A stretch of DNA of 64,000 nt from Paenibacillus chondroitinus NBRC 15376 (GTDB lineage: Bacteria; Bacillota; Bacilli; Paenibacillales; NBRC-103111): assembly GCF_004000765.1 (NCBI RefSeq), contig NZ_BILW01000011.1:62001-126000 (forward strand), in the 5' to 3' direction. The first letter of the stretch is position 1. Each line of letters starts with the position of its first letter. This document shows positions 42,625 to 51,147 of this stretch, piece by piece. Position numbers and translations under genes: made by a program. The notes beneath the pieces were generated by a model that saw only the letters and a program-made list of their open reading frames with translations, searched no databases and was not told the DNA's origin.

Positions 42625-42658
42625 AAGAACGGCTGCTTTGCACAGCCGTTCTTTTTTA
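42625..42658. terminator. Bidirectional terminator between the isomerase and doxX
   Basis: AAGAACGGCTG (42625-42635) pairs perfectly with CAGCCGTTCTT (42643-42653), flanked by A and T tracts on both sides. Confidence 0.93.
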
Positions 42659-42667
42659 TTTAAACGC

Positions 42668-43081
42668 TTAAACGGTACGTTCTTCTAGATGCTTTACTTG
42701 ATTCGTTTGACTCAGCATGCCAGCTTTTTGCCTTTTGTGATAATACATATAGGAACCTGCGATAATAATATAGCCTGGAAGAAAGCCTAAACCGGTCATA
42801 AAGCCATCCACAGCGATGGTTGAATACACAGCTCCGGTTAAATCGAAGATCAAACCGGCATATGCCCATTCTTTGATTCGAGGAAACCCGGGAATAAGGA
42901 TAGCTATGACACCTAATATTTTGGCAATTCCAAGAAAGGGAAGCAGATAATCAGGGTATCCCAAATGCTTGAAAAGTTCTACTGCAGACGCTGCTTTTAC
43001 AGTATCACCGATTGCGCCCATCCCCATAAATAACACCACTAATGCAGTAAAAATCCAGTAAGGAATCGTAATTTTTTTCAT
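42668..43081 (-). CDS. DoxX family membrane protein
   Basis: 137 residues with four membrane helices: YWIFTALVVLFMGMGAIG, YLLPFLGIAKILGVIAILI, WAYAGLIFDLTGAVYS and LGFLPGYIIIAGSYMYY. The pattern HLGYPDYLLPFLGIAKILG matches DoxX-like proteins related to the membrane subunit of thiosulfate:quinone oxidoreductase; many are stress-linked. TAGGAGG lies 8 nt before the ATG. The promoter has palindromic sites of the MarR kind, suggesting induction by a small compound. Confidence 0.85.
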   Translation of the reverse strand: MKKITIPYWIFTALVVLFMGMGAIGDTVKAASAVELFKHLGYPDYLLPFLGIAKILGVIAILIPGFPRIKEWAYAGLIFDLTGAVYSTIAVDGFMTGLGFLPGYIIIAGSYMYYHKRQKAGMLSQTNQVKHLEERTV

Positions 43082-43125
43082 TGCTTTCAGCCTCCTAGGA
43101 TCGTATCCATTTGATTTATGTTATA

Positions 43126-43160
43126 AATATACTCTATCAGGAATATTCCTGTCAAGGAAT
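43126..43160 (-). promoter_or_regulatory. doxX promoter with overlapping palindromes
   Basis: Minus strand: TTGACA (43155-43150), 18 bases, TATATT (43131-43126). AGGAATATTCCT (43139-43150) is a perfect 12-bp palindrome in the spacer, and ATTCCT-TGAC-AGGAAT overlaps the -35 box, so a repressor would occlude the polymerase. Confidence 0.8.
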
Positions 43161-43208
43161 ATATAATCCTTAGGCACGCATAGTGGAAAAGACTTATTTT
43201 TAAGATAG

Positions 43209-43244
43209 AAAAGGGCATTTCAACGAAGTTGAAATGCCCTTTTT
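43209..43244. terminator. Terminator downstream of the GH27 gene
   Basis: AAAAGGGCATTTCAAC (43209-43224) and GTTGAAATGCCCTTTT (43228-43243) pair perfectly over 16 bp with a GAA loop; it is usable from either strand. Confidence 0.93.
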
Positions 43245-43270
43245 CCTTGAATGTGATCGGAGTGTCAGAA

Positions 43271-46200
43271 TCACTCCACAAGTTCTCCACCGGAAGCCAA
43301 CGGCTCAAACGAATGGCGTACGGAAGCTTCTTCAATGTCATGAACAGCCCAATGACTGTCTGGTACATCAGTCCATGGCGAGTGGACGATTCCATGAAGT
43401 GGTCCACGGCCGAGTACCCGATTGATCACGGTAACGGCTTCTGCGCGAGTGAGCGGATTAGCTGGTCCGAAGGAGCCATCTGTATAACCGTTCAAGTAGC
43501 CCGCAGCTTGAGCGGCTTTGATTGCGTCTTCGGCCCATAGGCCGGACGTATCCGTAAAGCCTGCTCCGGATACTGCGGTAGCCACCGCAAACCGGGCGGC
43601 AAGAGCTGCCATTTCCGCCCTAGTAATCGGCTGGTCCGGTCTGAAGGAGCCGTCTGCATAACCTTGCATCAGACCCATACGAGACACTTGGGCAATCGCA
43701 TTATAAGACCAAAGCTCCGGTTTCACGTCAACGTATTCGCTGCCGCTGGCTAGTGCCGGTTTGGCCGCAATACGCGAGAGAATCATTGCCATTTCTGCGC
43801 GGGTAATGCGATTGTCGGGACGGAACAAGTTGTTCTCATAGCCTTGGATGTAAGGCTCATGCGAGAAGGACAATGTCCGGCCATCGACTTTCAAAAGGGC
43901 AAATGTACTAAATTTGTTCGTCGTGAATTGAATCCCGCGACCGCCTTGGTGCGTGGTCACAGTGCCTTTTTTAAACTCCGTGGTCCCGTCGCTGTGTTCA
44001 ATATAGACACCGATTTGTTGCAGCTCCGTATCACTCAATTCATCTGGAAGCGGAAGAACGAGAGTAACCTCTTGATCATGCAGGTTCGTCGTTATGTCTA
44101 CTGGACGGCCAATCAACGAGGTTCTTGCTCCTCCGGTAACGCCTAGTACAACTGTCGCCGCGTTCGCGCGACGTTCCAAGTCCTGGCGGGCAGCCGAAGC
44201 TTTCATCGGAACAAGATTAAAATAACTTTCATCTTTCAAGTTTTTAAGTGAATGGTTAGCAATCAGGACTTGAACGTTAGCCGTATCGAGAACAAGGTCA
44301 AGACCGCTGTCGCCAAGCAAACTGAGCGACTCTTTACTCAATTGCACAGTTGTCATGGATACGTCATCTTTGGCATCCGGTAAGGAGATAATAGCTGAAT
44401 TGGCGTCAGCAGTCTTGGACTTCTGAATCAACGTTTTCGCATTATCGCCTGAGATCTTGACTTCCTCTTTGCTTGTTCCGTCAGTTTGAGTAGTACGCAC
44501 GACATTCCATGCGTTGGTGTTCACAATCACGCCTCCGTAACCTCCTCCATAGCCGCCGCCACCCGTTTGAGGAGTGGAAGGTGTGCCGCTATTCGCGGCA
44601 ATTTCATATTTGAACGCGTCTACAAGCATGTAGCTGCCTGATTTTTTGAGCGCTTTCAATGTATGAGTACCTTTCGGAAGTGCCGAGATGCGGTAAAGAC
44701 TTTGACCGGCATTTCGAATGGCTGAATAGGCATTGATCGTTTGCTTCAACTCCCCGTCGATATAGATGTCGATATCACCCAGCTCTGGACCGGTTGGTGC
44801 GAGGAGTTCGATCCCGGTTCCTGTGAACGAGTAGAGGTAAGAGTCTCCATTCACAGAAGTTGCATGGACATCATCCGCATAGTCGCCTGCGAAAGAAAAA
44901 GTAAGCTTCAAGCTGCCGACTGGTTGAGCGGCGAGATATTCTTTTTTAATCGTCACTTGCTGCCCGTTAATAACATAATCGGCAGAATTCACGAGCTTGC
45001 TCGCGCCGTTCGAAATGCTTTGAAGACTGTCAGGGTTGCCCAAGAGGTTAACGCTCACATCTGCGGCCGTCGTTTTATTAAAATCAGCGGCAGAGATATC
45101 CATCAGGTCGGGCTGCTGGACTTTGAGCGCATCAATCAGCATGAATTGACCAGACTTTTTGACTGCTTTCAATGTATGAATACCAGGTGTCAAATGAGTA
45201 ACGGTATAGACTTCTTGCTGAGCTACGTTATGCGAATTCGCTCCGAACGTATGAGCCGTTCCATGTAGTTGACCGTCGATATAGATGTCCACATCGCCTT
45301 GGCCTTGATCGACTTCTGTTATATAAGTAATGCCCGTGCCATTAAAGGTATAGGTGAAAAAATCGTTGTTTTGCTCAACATAATGAACGTCCTTGCCATA
45401 GTCGTTAAAAGGCCGGTTCGTGCTGCGGTTCCAAGCTCCGGTGTAGTGGATCTCCGAGTTGTCGTCATTGATGTAAGTGAACCTTCCGGGAGAAGCAGAG
45501 TTGCTAATGGTAATGGCGAACGTTCTCGGACTTCCTGACTGGAAAGTGAAGGTCAAATTCGTAAGACCAACAGGCTGTTGATTCAAGTAGGATTTTGAGA
45601 TTTTCACCACATCATTCGTAACGGTGTAGTCCTGTCCAGGGATTAAGCTGACTGTGCCGTTCAAAATGCCTGCCAGGTTGTTAGTGCTTCCGAGAGTAAG
45701 CGTTGTAAAGACATCAGCTTGTGCGGATGTTTTTTTGTCAAAAGCAGCGGCTGCGGGATTGAGGGACGTTCCAGTGATCGCGATAGACAGGGATTGTGAG
45801 TCACCACCGGCAAAAGTGAACGCCAGTTGGACAGGTTGCCCCGATGGCTGCTGGAGGAGGAATTCTTTCTTGATTGTTACAAGATTGCCTCCGCTTATCG
45901 TGTAGTCCGTATTGGGCTGCAGGGATACTGCCCCATTATTAATGCCTGTCAGCGAGCTTGCGCCAAGGAGGAGATTCGTCGTGATGTCTGTTGGTTGATC
46001 TTTGTCAAAGCTGTTCGTAGAAAGTTGGCCAAGCAGCGTTTCCGTCGTCACCTTTAAAGCATCCAGGATGAAATAGTATTGGCCGGTGCCGTTTCTTAGC
46101 ACTCTAAGCGTGTGCTGACCTTGCGGAAGATCGGCGATACGATAAACCGAGTATAAGCCGGATTGCTGAGGACCTTCAGCATCGACAGTGCCTTTCAGCT

Positions 46201-47974
46201 GTCCATCGATATAAACGTCCATCCGTCCATTGGATGTGCCCTGCTCAGAGAACAGTTCAATGCCAGTGCCTGTGAACGCGTAGCTGAATTCCGGCTGCGT
46301 TCCGTTGTCCGGCTCACCGTAATGAACATCATCCTGATAGTCTCCGAAAGGCCTTCCTCCGCTGTGACCCCACTTGTTCGAATACTGAATGAGTGGATCC
46401 GTATCGTTAATATAGACTGAATGTGAGACAGTAGAGTCCAATGCATTCACTGGCAGTGATACATGAGTTTCGATTTGATTAGAAGGAGCAGGGGAGGAGT
46501 CCGTAATGGCAATGGACAAATCTTGCGCATCGCGAGCCAGCTCTTTGCCGCCGTTACGTATCCAAGTGCCCGTGTATCTCAGGCCTGTGTCGTCGTCATT
46601 GACGAAAGAAGTACCGTTTTGGGCCGTCACTTTGAATAGGCGAGAGGCGTGTGGCTCCAAGGAAACTGGGCCATAGCTTGAAGTGTAAGTGCCAAGTTCG
46701 GTATGGCTCCACAGGTCACGAACGGAAGCAGGACCATTCAGGCCGATGTCGTTCCAGTTAACGGTGACAGGCGCTGCTTTGTTGCCCAGATTGAAAAGCG
46801 CAACCGTGTACGTACCGTCACCGTTATTCGCATACCAGACTTGCTGATTGGTCGATGTTGAAACCGGGTGAACGGGCCGTCCAGCCTGATTAACCGCGAT
46901 GACTTCGTCATTCGTCAGCAAGTCAAGACCATAGGCGTCGAGATTGGACAGGTCGTCGCCAGTATAAAACTGCGCGGCCGAGGCAGCCCACAGCGTAGCT
47001 GCTGTTTGCCTTTCGTCTTTGGTCAAACCGGAGGTTGCGCCATTACCGACATTCAAGGAGTCGAAATCATTCCAACCTCCCGGTCCGGCATCGCGCCACC
47101 ACAGGGCTGCGTCAGGGAACAAACGCGCAATGTTAGCCCATTGCGTCATACCGACCTCGCGGTCATAGGACTCCACGTCCCAATCGACCCGCCAGCCGTT
47201 CGCGTATTTTTTCCAATAGTCCACGTAGTTGTGATCGAGAGCCCAAGATAACTCAAACCAAATCTTGTGTCTGCTAAGCGCCGTTGACCAGGCTTTAACA
47301 TCGTCACGCGCATCGATGCTGACATCATTATGCCCGGAGCCAGGTGTGACGCTATCGAATTTAACGAAATCCACGCCCCAGGAAGCGATGGCGTCCGCGA
47401 CGGAATCGATATATTTATGCGAGCATGGATTGCCGAAATCAATTTTATATCCAATGTTCCAATAATCCGCGAATTTATATGGTTTTACGACGATATCACC
47501 GATGTTACAGCCAGGAGCATTATAAATAGGTAAGTTCTGAGTGACCGCTTCAGGCGAAACGCCGGGAATTAAATAAAGGCCGATTTTTTGGCCGTTACCG
47601 TGGATGTAATCAACGAGATTCTGAAAACCCCCCGGATAAAGTGCAGCGCTGGGCACCGGTCTGCCGTATTCGTCCATGCTGCCGTTCCAGCCCGCATCGA
47701 TATTGATATATCTGTATCCATGAGCCTGCAATTTCTCATGCATGGCGTCCGACATCTTCTTGATCTTCGCTTCGGAAATCCAGTTGCCGGACGGACCATC
47801 GTAGACCTGCATGCTGTAGCTGCTCCAGCCCATATACGGCTTCTGTGCCAAGCCATAGTCTGCGGCTTTGACCTTGCCTTCTCCGGAAGGGATGTAGCCG
47901 ATCTGCGCAATGACAACGATAGCGAGCAGCAATCCAAGCCATACCTTCCTTCGGCGTTGCAATCTGCTTTTCAT
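43271..47974 (-). CDS. S-layer-anchored GH27 alpha-galactosidase-like protein with CBM and X2 modules
   Basis: About 1567 residues from ATG 47974 (GTG 47980 is two codons earlier). Signal peptide to KAAD; GH27 barrel (about 40-330) with nucleophile in DFVKFDS (about 206) and acid/base region WRVDWDVESYD (about 260); C-terminal beta domain; then three carbohydrate-binding-like units sharing DDVHY, FTGTGIE and VDIYIDGQL patterns, alternating with X2-type modules (FDK...VTIKKEFL, FDKKTSAQAD, FNKTTAADVS); a Gly-rich linker; and three SLH repeats (GYENNLFRPDNRITRAEMA; GYADGSFRPDQPITRAEM; GYTDGSFGPANPLTRAEA) that tether it to the cell wall. The expected action is release of alpha-galactose or beta-arabinopyranose from plant polymers. 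A cre site precedes it. Confidence 0.88.
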   Translation of the reverse strand: MKSRLQRRRKVWLGLLLAIVVIAQIGYIPSGEGKVKAADYGLAQKPYMGWSSYSMQVYDGPSGNWISEAKIKKMSDAMHEKLQAHGYRYINIDAGWNGSMDEYGRPVPSAALYPGGFQNLVDYIHGNGQKIGLYLIPGVSPEAVTQNLPIYNAPGCNIGDIVVKPYKFADYWNIGYKIDFGNPCSHKYIDSVADAIASWGVDFVKFDSVTPGSGHNDVSIDARDDVKAWSTALSRHKIWFELSWALDHNYVDYWKKYANGWRVDWDVESYDREVGMTQWANIARLFPDAALWWRDAGPGGWNDFDSLNVGNGATSGLTKDERQTAATLWAASAAQFYTGDDLSNLDAYGLDLLTNDEVIAVNQAGRPVHPVSTSTNQQVWYANNGDGTYTVALFNLGNKAAPVTVNWNDIGLNGPASVRDLWSHTELGTYTSSYGPVSLEPHASRLFKVTAQNGTSFVNDDDTGLRYTGTWIRNGGKELARDAQDLSIAITDSSPAPSNQIETHVSLPVNALDSTVSHSVYINDTDPLIQYSNKWGHSGGRPFGDYQDDVHYGEPDNGTQPEFSYAFTGTGIELFSEQGTSNGRMDVYIDGQLKGTVDAEGPQQSGLYSVYRIADLPQGQHTLRVLRNGTGQYYFILDALKVTTETLLGQLSTNSFDKDQPTDITTNLLLGASSLTGINNGAVSLQPNTDYTISGGNLVTIKKEFLLQQPSGQPVQLAFTFAGGDSQSLSIAITGTSLNPAAAAFDKKTSAQADVFTTLTLGSTNNLAGILNGTVSLIPGQDYTVTNDVVKISKSYLNQQPVGLTNLTFTFQSGSPRTFAITISNSASPGRFTYINDDNSEIHYTGAWNRSTNRPFNDYGKDVHYVEQNNDFFTYTFNGTGITYITEVDQGQGDVDIYIDGQLHGTAHTFGANSHNVAQQEVYTVTHLTPGIHTLKAVKKSGQFMLIDALKVQQPDLMDISAADFNKTTAADVSVNLLGNPDSLQSISNGASKLVNSADYVINGQQVTIKKEYLAAQPVGSLKLTFSFAGDYADDVHATSVNGDSYLYSFTGTGIELLAPTGPELGDIDIYIDGELKQTINAYSAIRNAGQSLYRISALPKGTHTLKALKKSGSYMLVDAFKYEIAANSGTPSTPQTGGGGYGGGYGGVIVNTNAWNVVRTTQTDGTSKEEVKISGDNAKTLIQKSKTADANSAIISLPDAKDDVSMTTVQLSKESLSLLGDSGLDLVLDTANVQVLIANHSLKNLKDESYFNLVPMKASAARQDLERRANAATVVLGVTGGARTSLIGRPVDITTNLHDQEVTLVLPLPDELSDTELQQIGVYIEHSDGTTEFKKGTVTTHQGGRGIQFTTNKFSTFALLKVDGRTLSFSHEPYIQGYENNLFRPDNRITRAEMAMILSRIAAKPALASGSEYVDVKPELWSYNAIAQVSRMGLMQGYADGSFRPDQPITRAEMAALAARFAVATAVSGAGFTDTSGLWAEDAIKAAQAAGYLNGYTDGSFGPANPLTRAEAVTVINRVLGRGPLHGIVHSPWTDVPDSHWAVHDIEEASVRHSFEPLASGGELVE

Positions 47975-48013
47975 CTTCACTTGTCTCCTTTGTCGTTGAA
48001 ATAACTACATTTA

Positions 48014-48027
48014 TGTAAGCGCTACCG
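48014..48027. promoter_or_regulatory. Catabolite-responsive element (cre) before the GH27 gene
   Basis: TGTAAGCGCTACCG matches the CcpA consensus TGWAARCGYTWNCW at 13 of 14 positions, 40 bp upstream of the start codon, placed to repress transcription when preferred sugars are present. Confidence 0.75.
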
Positions 48028-48186
48028 CACTCGCACATGTCCGATTATATAAGATCATTTCTGAATGTGGATAGGTACACTTCTGCCCCAAACCGTACCA
48101 AATGGCCGTTTTTTATAAGAAACGCGCACCCTCTTTGCACTTTACGAACCGTTGGGCAGGCCATACCTCGAAACTTCTCAGAGGGG

Positions 48187-48236
48187 AAATATAAAAAGAA
48201 GCTGTCCCCCTAGTAGTTTAACTACAGAGGCAGCCT
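48187..48236 (-). terminator. Terminator of the SspH-type gene
   Basis: On the minus strand GCTGCC...GTAGT (48234-48217) pairs with ACTAC...GGACAGC (48215-48201) with bulges, then TTCTTTTTATATTT. The rest of 48028-48186 shows only AT-rich sequence. Confidence 0.75.
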
Positions 48237-48258
48237 CTTGGATGTGTTTCTGCAAATT

Positions 48259-48438
48259 TTAATGCTCGACCAAACTGTGAAGAGGTACTTCTTGTTCTTG
48301 ATCAGGTTGATCTAATGGATAAATTCTTGCCGTTTCATTCGTTTCATCAACATTTTGAATATAGATAGGAACGCCGTTGCAAGAAACGTTAGCCATAACC
48401 GGTGAAGCAGCGATTTGTGAGGCACGTAGTTTGTTCAC
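48259..48438 (-). CDS. sspH: Small acid-soluble spore protein, H type
   Basis: 59 residues from GTG 48438. The pattern ASPVMANVSCNGVPIYIQNV followed by NETARIYPLDQPDQEQEVP is that of the SspH family, minor acid-soluble proteins of the spore core. AAGGAG lies 10 nt before the GTG. Reading three residues earlier gives Met-Asp-Val if an ATT start were used (4 nt from AAGGAG), matching the common MDV start of SspH; the GTG is the safer choice. The gene is easily missed because of its size. A terminator follows it, and a second terminator separates it from the NlpC/P60 gene. Confidence 0.88.
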   Translation of the reverse strand: MNKLRASQIAASPVMANVSCNGVPIYIQNVDETNETARIYPLDQPDQEQEVPLHSLVEH

Positions 48439-48514
48439 GTCAATTATTCTCCTTCAGGTAGTATAAACACGAAACATATTGTTTCCTCTCTGGCGCTTAA
48501 TTATTTGAGAGCAT

Positions 48515-48552
48515 ATAAAAAAGGAGCTAAGCACAGAAAGTGGCTTAGCTCC
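48515..48552 (-). terminator. Terminator of the NlpC/P60 gene
   Basis: GGAGCTAAGC (48523-48532) pairs perfectly with GCTTAGCTCC (48543-48552); on the minus strand TTTTTTATATG follows. Confidence 0.92.
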
Positions 48553-48564
48553 TCATTCAATTGA

Positions 48565-49092
48565 CTATTTAATCACACGTCGCGCTGTCATGTAGTGAGA
48601 ATTCCAATAGGAATTAATCGTAGTGATTTTCACGCCGCCAGCACCGTAAGTATTAAGCATCTTGTTGTTCCCAAGGTAAACGCCTACATGACCGACTCCT
48701 GATCTGCCAGGGACGGAGAAGAATAGCAGGTCGCCTTTCTTCCAATTGCTTTTTGAAACGAAACTACCAACTTTGGATTGCTGAGCAGCCGTCCGCGGCA
48801 AGGTTATGCCGTATTTACCGAAAATGTATTTTGTCAGTGTCGAGCAATCAAAGTTACGCGTTTGTCCAACTGCTGCACCGAACTTATAAGGTGTGCCCAG
48901 ATATCTTTTGCCTAGTGCAATAATGCTATCCGCTTTTGACGTTCCTGTAATTGTAGCGTCAATAGTAGCAGTATCATTATTCGTAGCAGCTTGAGTAGGC
49001 TGTGGACTACTAATTACCCCTCCTGAGATAGCAACGGTCGCTCCAATTGTCAAAATAGCCAATCGCTTGCTCCATTTATGATGTAATTTCAT
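48565..49092 (-). CDS. Secreted NlpC/P60 cell-wall endopeptidase
   Basis: 175 residues. A signal peptide (RLAILTIGATVAISGG to TQAA) leads into a single NlpC/P60 domain: YLGTPYKFGAA, catalytic Cys in RNFDCSTLTKYIF, GDLLFFSVPGRSGVGHVGVYLG with the catalytic His, and a third polar residue in NTYGAGGVKI. Such enzymes cut D-gamma-glutamyl-meso-diaminopimelate bonds in peptidoglycan. No SH3 or LysM anchor is present. AGGAGGAGG precedes ATG 49092. A weaker cre-like match (TGTGAGCGCTAATT, 49115-49128) lies just upstream. Confidence 0.92.
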   Translation of the reverse strand: MKLHHKWSKRLAILTIGATVAISGGVISSPQPTQAATNNDTATIDATITGTSKADSIIALGKRYLGTPYKFGAAVGQTRNFDCSTLTKYIFGKYGITLPRTAAQQSKVGSFVSKSNWKKGDLLFFSVPGRSGVGHVGVYLGNNKMLNTYGAGGVKITTINSYWNSHYMTARRVIK

Positions 49093-49357
49093 AGTTATTT
49101 GTCCTCCTCCTTGTTGTGAGCGCTAATTTCTTAGCTGAGCCTAGTATAGCAGACTGGAAGTCTCCTATAATTTGCTAGGAGAGGGGAAAACCGTGGGCTG
49201 GCAAGGGTCAAGCCTGCTTTATTAGAAAACCATGAGAATCTTCTAAAAAAATTATTCTTGACTAGCTAAGTTACTATGAAACCCTGTTAAATCAACAGTT
49301 TTGCCATGCAAAACAATGATTTTCTATTCCGAATTCGTTCATATGTTCATATAAAAA
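49093..49357. other. Intergenic region upstream of the NlpC/P60 gene
   Basis: No gene is seen. Two adjoining small dyads occur, CTGTT-N5-AACAG (49284-49298) and GTTTTGC-CAT-GCAAAAC (49298-49314). A minus-strand TATACT near 49150 could be the -10 box of the NlpC/P60 gene, without a good -35. Confidence 0.4.
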
Positions 49358-49400
49358 CAAAGAGCAGTTTAAACTAAGTGCTAGTTTAAACTGCTCTTTG
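49358..49400. terminator. Perfect 19-bp inverted repeat, terminator of the hxlR operon
   Basis: CAAAGAGCAGTTTAAACTA (49358-49376) and its exact complement (49382-49400) flank a 5-nt loop. On the minus strand it is followed by TTTTTATATG. Confidence 0.93.
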
Positions 49401-49412
49401 TGGTTGATTTGG

Positions 49413-49961
49413 TCATTGCGTAGGCAAGCCATTCGGAACATAGTATGGAGGGATTTTCATCCAGCCGCGTTTCCGCATTAAGGTTTTTAATGAAGCTCCA
49501 TACTTCAACTTCTCTGCCTGAAAACTGGCAAACATGAACCCTACATCATTGCGCACGGATTGAACGGCACCGGTTGCACACATCATGTAATTGGCGACAA
49601 CTTTAATGGAAAGCGCATTGGCAATCTCATCATCCGTTAATTTGACACCCATTGGGATGGTCAGAGGGTCGGACTGGGGCTTTTTTTCGGATACCGGAGG
49701 GAGACTTACGCCTTCTCGCAGCATAAAATCCCTTATTATATTTGATTGCGCGGTTGCTATCTCCATAGATCCATGTAGGGCATCTAACAATTCGATATCA
49801 GTTGTCGTATTGAGTCCAATTTGTACGCTTGCTATTTCTTCTTCGAGCATGGTTAAGTACGTCCAGCAAGTCATGGCTTCGCCTATATGTAAAGGTGGTT
49901 TCGGTTCGTTATCAACGAGTGTTTTCATCACATCAAGAACCGTTTCAAGTATGTTTGTCAA
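49413..49961 (-). CDS. DUF3231 family protein
   Basis: 182 residues from the TTG at 49961, 8 nt after AAAGGAT; the longer frame runs back into the hxlR gene and was rejected. Helical features PPLHIGEAMTCWTYLTMLEEE, a central HGSMEIATAQSNIIRDFML and the tail RGWMKIPPYYVPN match DUF3231, found in many Bacilli, often in two tandem units; here there is one. The His/Glu pattern suggests a ferritin-like four-helix bundle, but the function is unknown. It follows hxlR by 50 nt on the same strand and shares its terminator. Confidence 0.8.
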   Translation of the reverse strand: MTNILETVLDVMKTLVDNEPKPPLHIGEAMTCWTYLTMLEEEIASVQIGLNTTTDIELLDALHGSMEIATAQSNIIRDFMLREGVSLPPVSEKKPQSDPLTIPMGVKLTDDEIANALSIKVVANYMMCATGAVQSVRNDVGFMFASFQAEKLKYGASLKTLMRKRGWMKIPPYYVPNGLPTQ

Positions 49962-50011
49962 TCTAATATCATCCTTTGTTTTATTCGTTAGTTTGTTTAA
50001 TCGTACAAAAA

Positions 50012-50359
50012 TTATTCGGATTTGCTTTTTTCTATTCCATATAACTCGTTCATATGCGCGGCATGAGACATTCCCCAATCGTTTATTGCTTGTAAAAGAG
50101 GTATCGTTTTTTTGCCATATTCGGTTAAGGAGTATTCAACTTTTGGAGGGATTTGAAGAATGATTTCACGGTTCACGATATCTTGAAATGCTAACTCTCT
50201 TAATTGCGCGGTCAGCATTTTTTTCGTTATATCCGGGATTGCTTTATGAAGTTCACCAAATCTCATCGTTTCATGCTTAAAAAGGTGTAAGAGAATAACG
50301 GGTTTCCATTTGCCGACCAGAATTTCATAAGCAACTTCGACACTAGAACCATCAGGCAA
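50012..50359 (-). CDS. HxlR family transcriptional regulator
   Basis: 115 residues from the TTG at 50359, which has AAAGGAGG 8 nt upstream. The winged-helix DUF24 pattern is clear: ILVGKWKPVILLHLF, RFGELHKAIPDITKKMLTAQLRELA, and PPKVEYSLTEYGKKTIPLL. HxlR proteins such as YodB and HypR sense quinones, diamide or aldehydes through an N-terminal Cys; this protein lacks that Cys near its start, so it may use another signal. It leads an operon with a DUF3231 gene and is divergent from a TetR-SMR operon. Confidence 0.9.
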   Translation of the reverse strand: MPDGSSVEVAYEILVGKWKPVILLHLFKHETMRFGELHKAIPDITKKMLTAQLRELAFQDIVNREIILQIPPKVEYSLTEYGKKTIPLLQAINDWGMSHAAHMNELYGIEKSKSE

Positions 50360-50482
50360 ATTGATGTCCTCCTTTTATAACGCCAATTTCATTTGCCGTA
50401 TATGTTAATAGATGATTCTAAATTAAAAACCAGAACAAAGCGGACGAATAAGGTGGCTTTTTTTGTGCTGCAGCGTTATGAG

Positions 50483-50530
50483 TTGCCATAAGTGTGAGTA
50501 AGTGATACAATGTCCTGACGAACGTTCGGA
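50483..50530 (+). promoter_or_regulatory. Promoter and operator of the TetR-SMR operon
   Basis: TTGCCA (50483-50488), 17 bases, TACAAT (50506-50511). The perfect palindrome CGAACGTTCG (50519-50528) lies at the transcription start, 16 nt before the tetR ATG, as expected for autorepression. Confidence 0.8.
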
Positions 50531-50543
50531 AGGGAGAGGTAAT

Positions 50544-51122
50544 ATGACTGCTGATCGAATTAAAGAGATTGCCCTCAAGCATTTTGCCAGTAACGGCTAC
50601 GAAGGTGCCTCACTCGCTGATATTGCAACGGATGTAGGGATAAAGAAACAATCGATATATACACACTTCAAAGGGAAGGATGAACTTTTCCTTTCGTTGC
50701 TTGACGATGTGCTAGCCAGGGAATTGGCATTTGTTCTTGATTATCTAGAAAGCCATAAAGATCTTGCCGTTGACCAACTGCTTTACGGTTTCCTTATTCA
50801 ATATCAGGATTGCTATGAAAAGGATGATAATACGAAGTTTTTTTTGCGTGTAGCCTTTTTCCCGCCGACTCATCTCTATGAGGTCATTGTCAAAAAGGGT
50901 TATCACTATTTAGATACCTTGGACACGATGTTAATCCCACTATTTGAGCAAGCAATTGCAAATGGAACCATAAGCAAAGAGGTCAGCAGTAGCGCGGCGA
51001 CCGTTGCTTTTTTAGCTGTGCTGGATGGTATGTTCGTAGAATTGCTGTTTGGCGGGGTCGAAAGATCAATGAAAAGAATAGAAGCTTCTTGGTTTGTCTA
51101 TTGGCGCGGCATCAAGAAGTAA
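50544..51122 (+). CDS. TetR family regulator of the SMR efflux genes
   Basis: 192 residues from ATG 50544, with GGGAGAGG just upstream. N-terminal TetR helix-turn-helix: EIALKHFASNGYEGASLADI and VGIKKQSIYTHFKGKDEL. The C-terminal domain (about 130 residues) is of usual TetR length. The operator palindrome lies directly before the gene and two SMR genes follow after 25 nt, so it is the probable local repressor released by a cationic or guanidinium-like substrate of the pump. Confidence 0.92.
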   Translation: MTADRIKEIALKHFASNGYEGASLADIATDVGIKKQSIYTHFKGKDELFLSLLDDVLARELAFVLDYLESHKDLAVDQLLYGFLIQYQDCYEKDDNTKFFLRVAFFPPTHLYEVIVKKGYHYLDTLDTMLIPLFEQAIANGTISKEVSSSAATVAFLAVLDGMFVELLFGGVERSMKRIEASWFVYWRGIKK

Positions 51123-51147
51123 ATCAACAAGAGGAGGTTCACACACC

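Noticed and set aside
42660-42869. Minus-strand 69-codon frame inside doxX
   Set aside because: It is a shadow frame of doxX without its own ribosome site or family resemblance.
43844-47533. Several long plus-strand reading frames opposite the GH27 gene
   Set aside because: They lack ribosome sites and recognisable motifs, and mirror the codon pattern of the real minus-strand gene.
49284-49314. Small RNA gene suggested by two adjoining hairpins
   Set aside because: The stems are short (5 and 7 bp) and no promoter or terminator of its own was found.
49962-50078. Longer DUF3231 protein starting inside hxlR
   Set aside because: The extension overlaps the hxlR coding end and is unlike the family; TTG 49961 has a proper ribosome site.
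50400-50543. Guanidine riboswitch ahead of the paired SMR genes
   Set aside because: No ykkC-type ACGR-rich leader is seen; a TetR gene and palindromic operator occupy the place.
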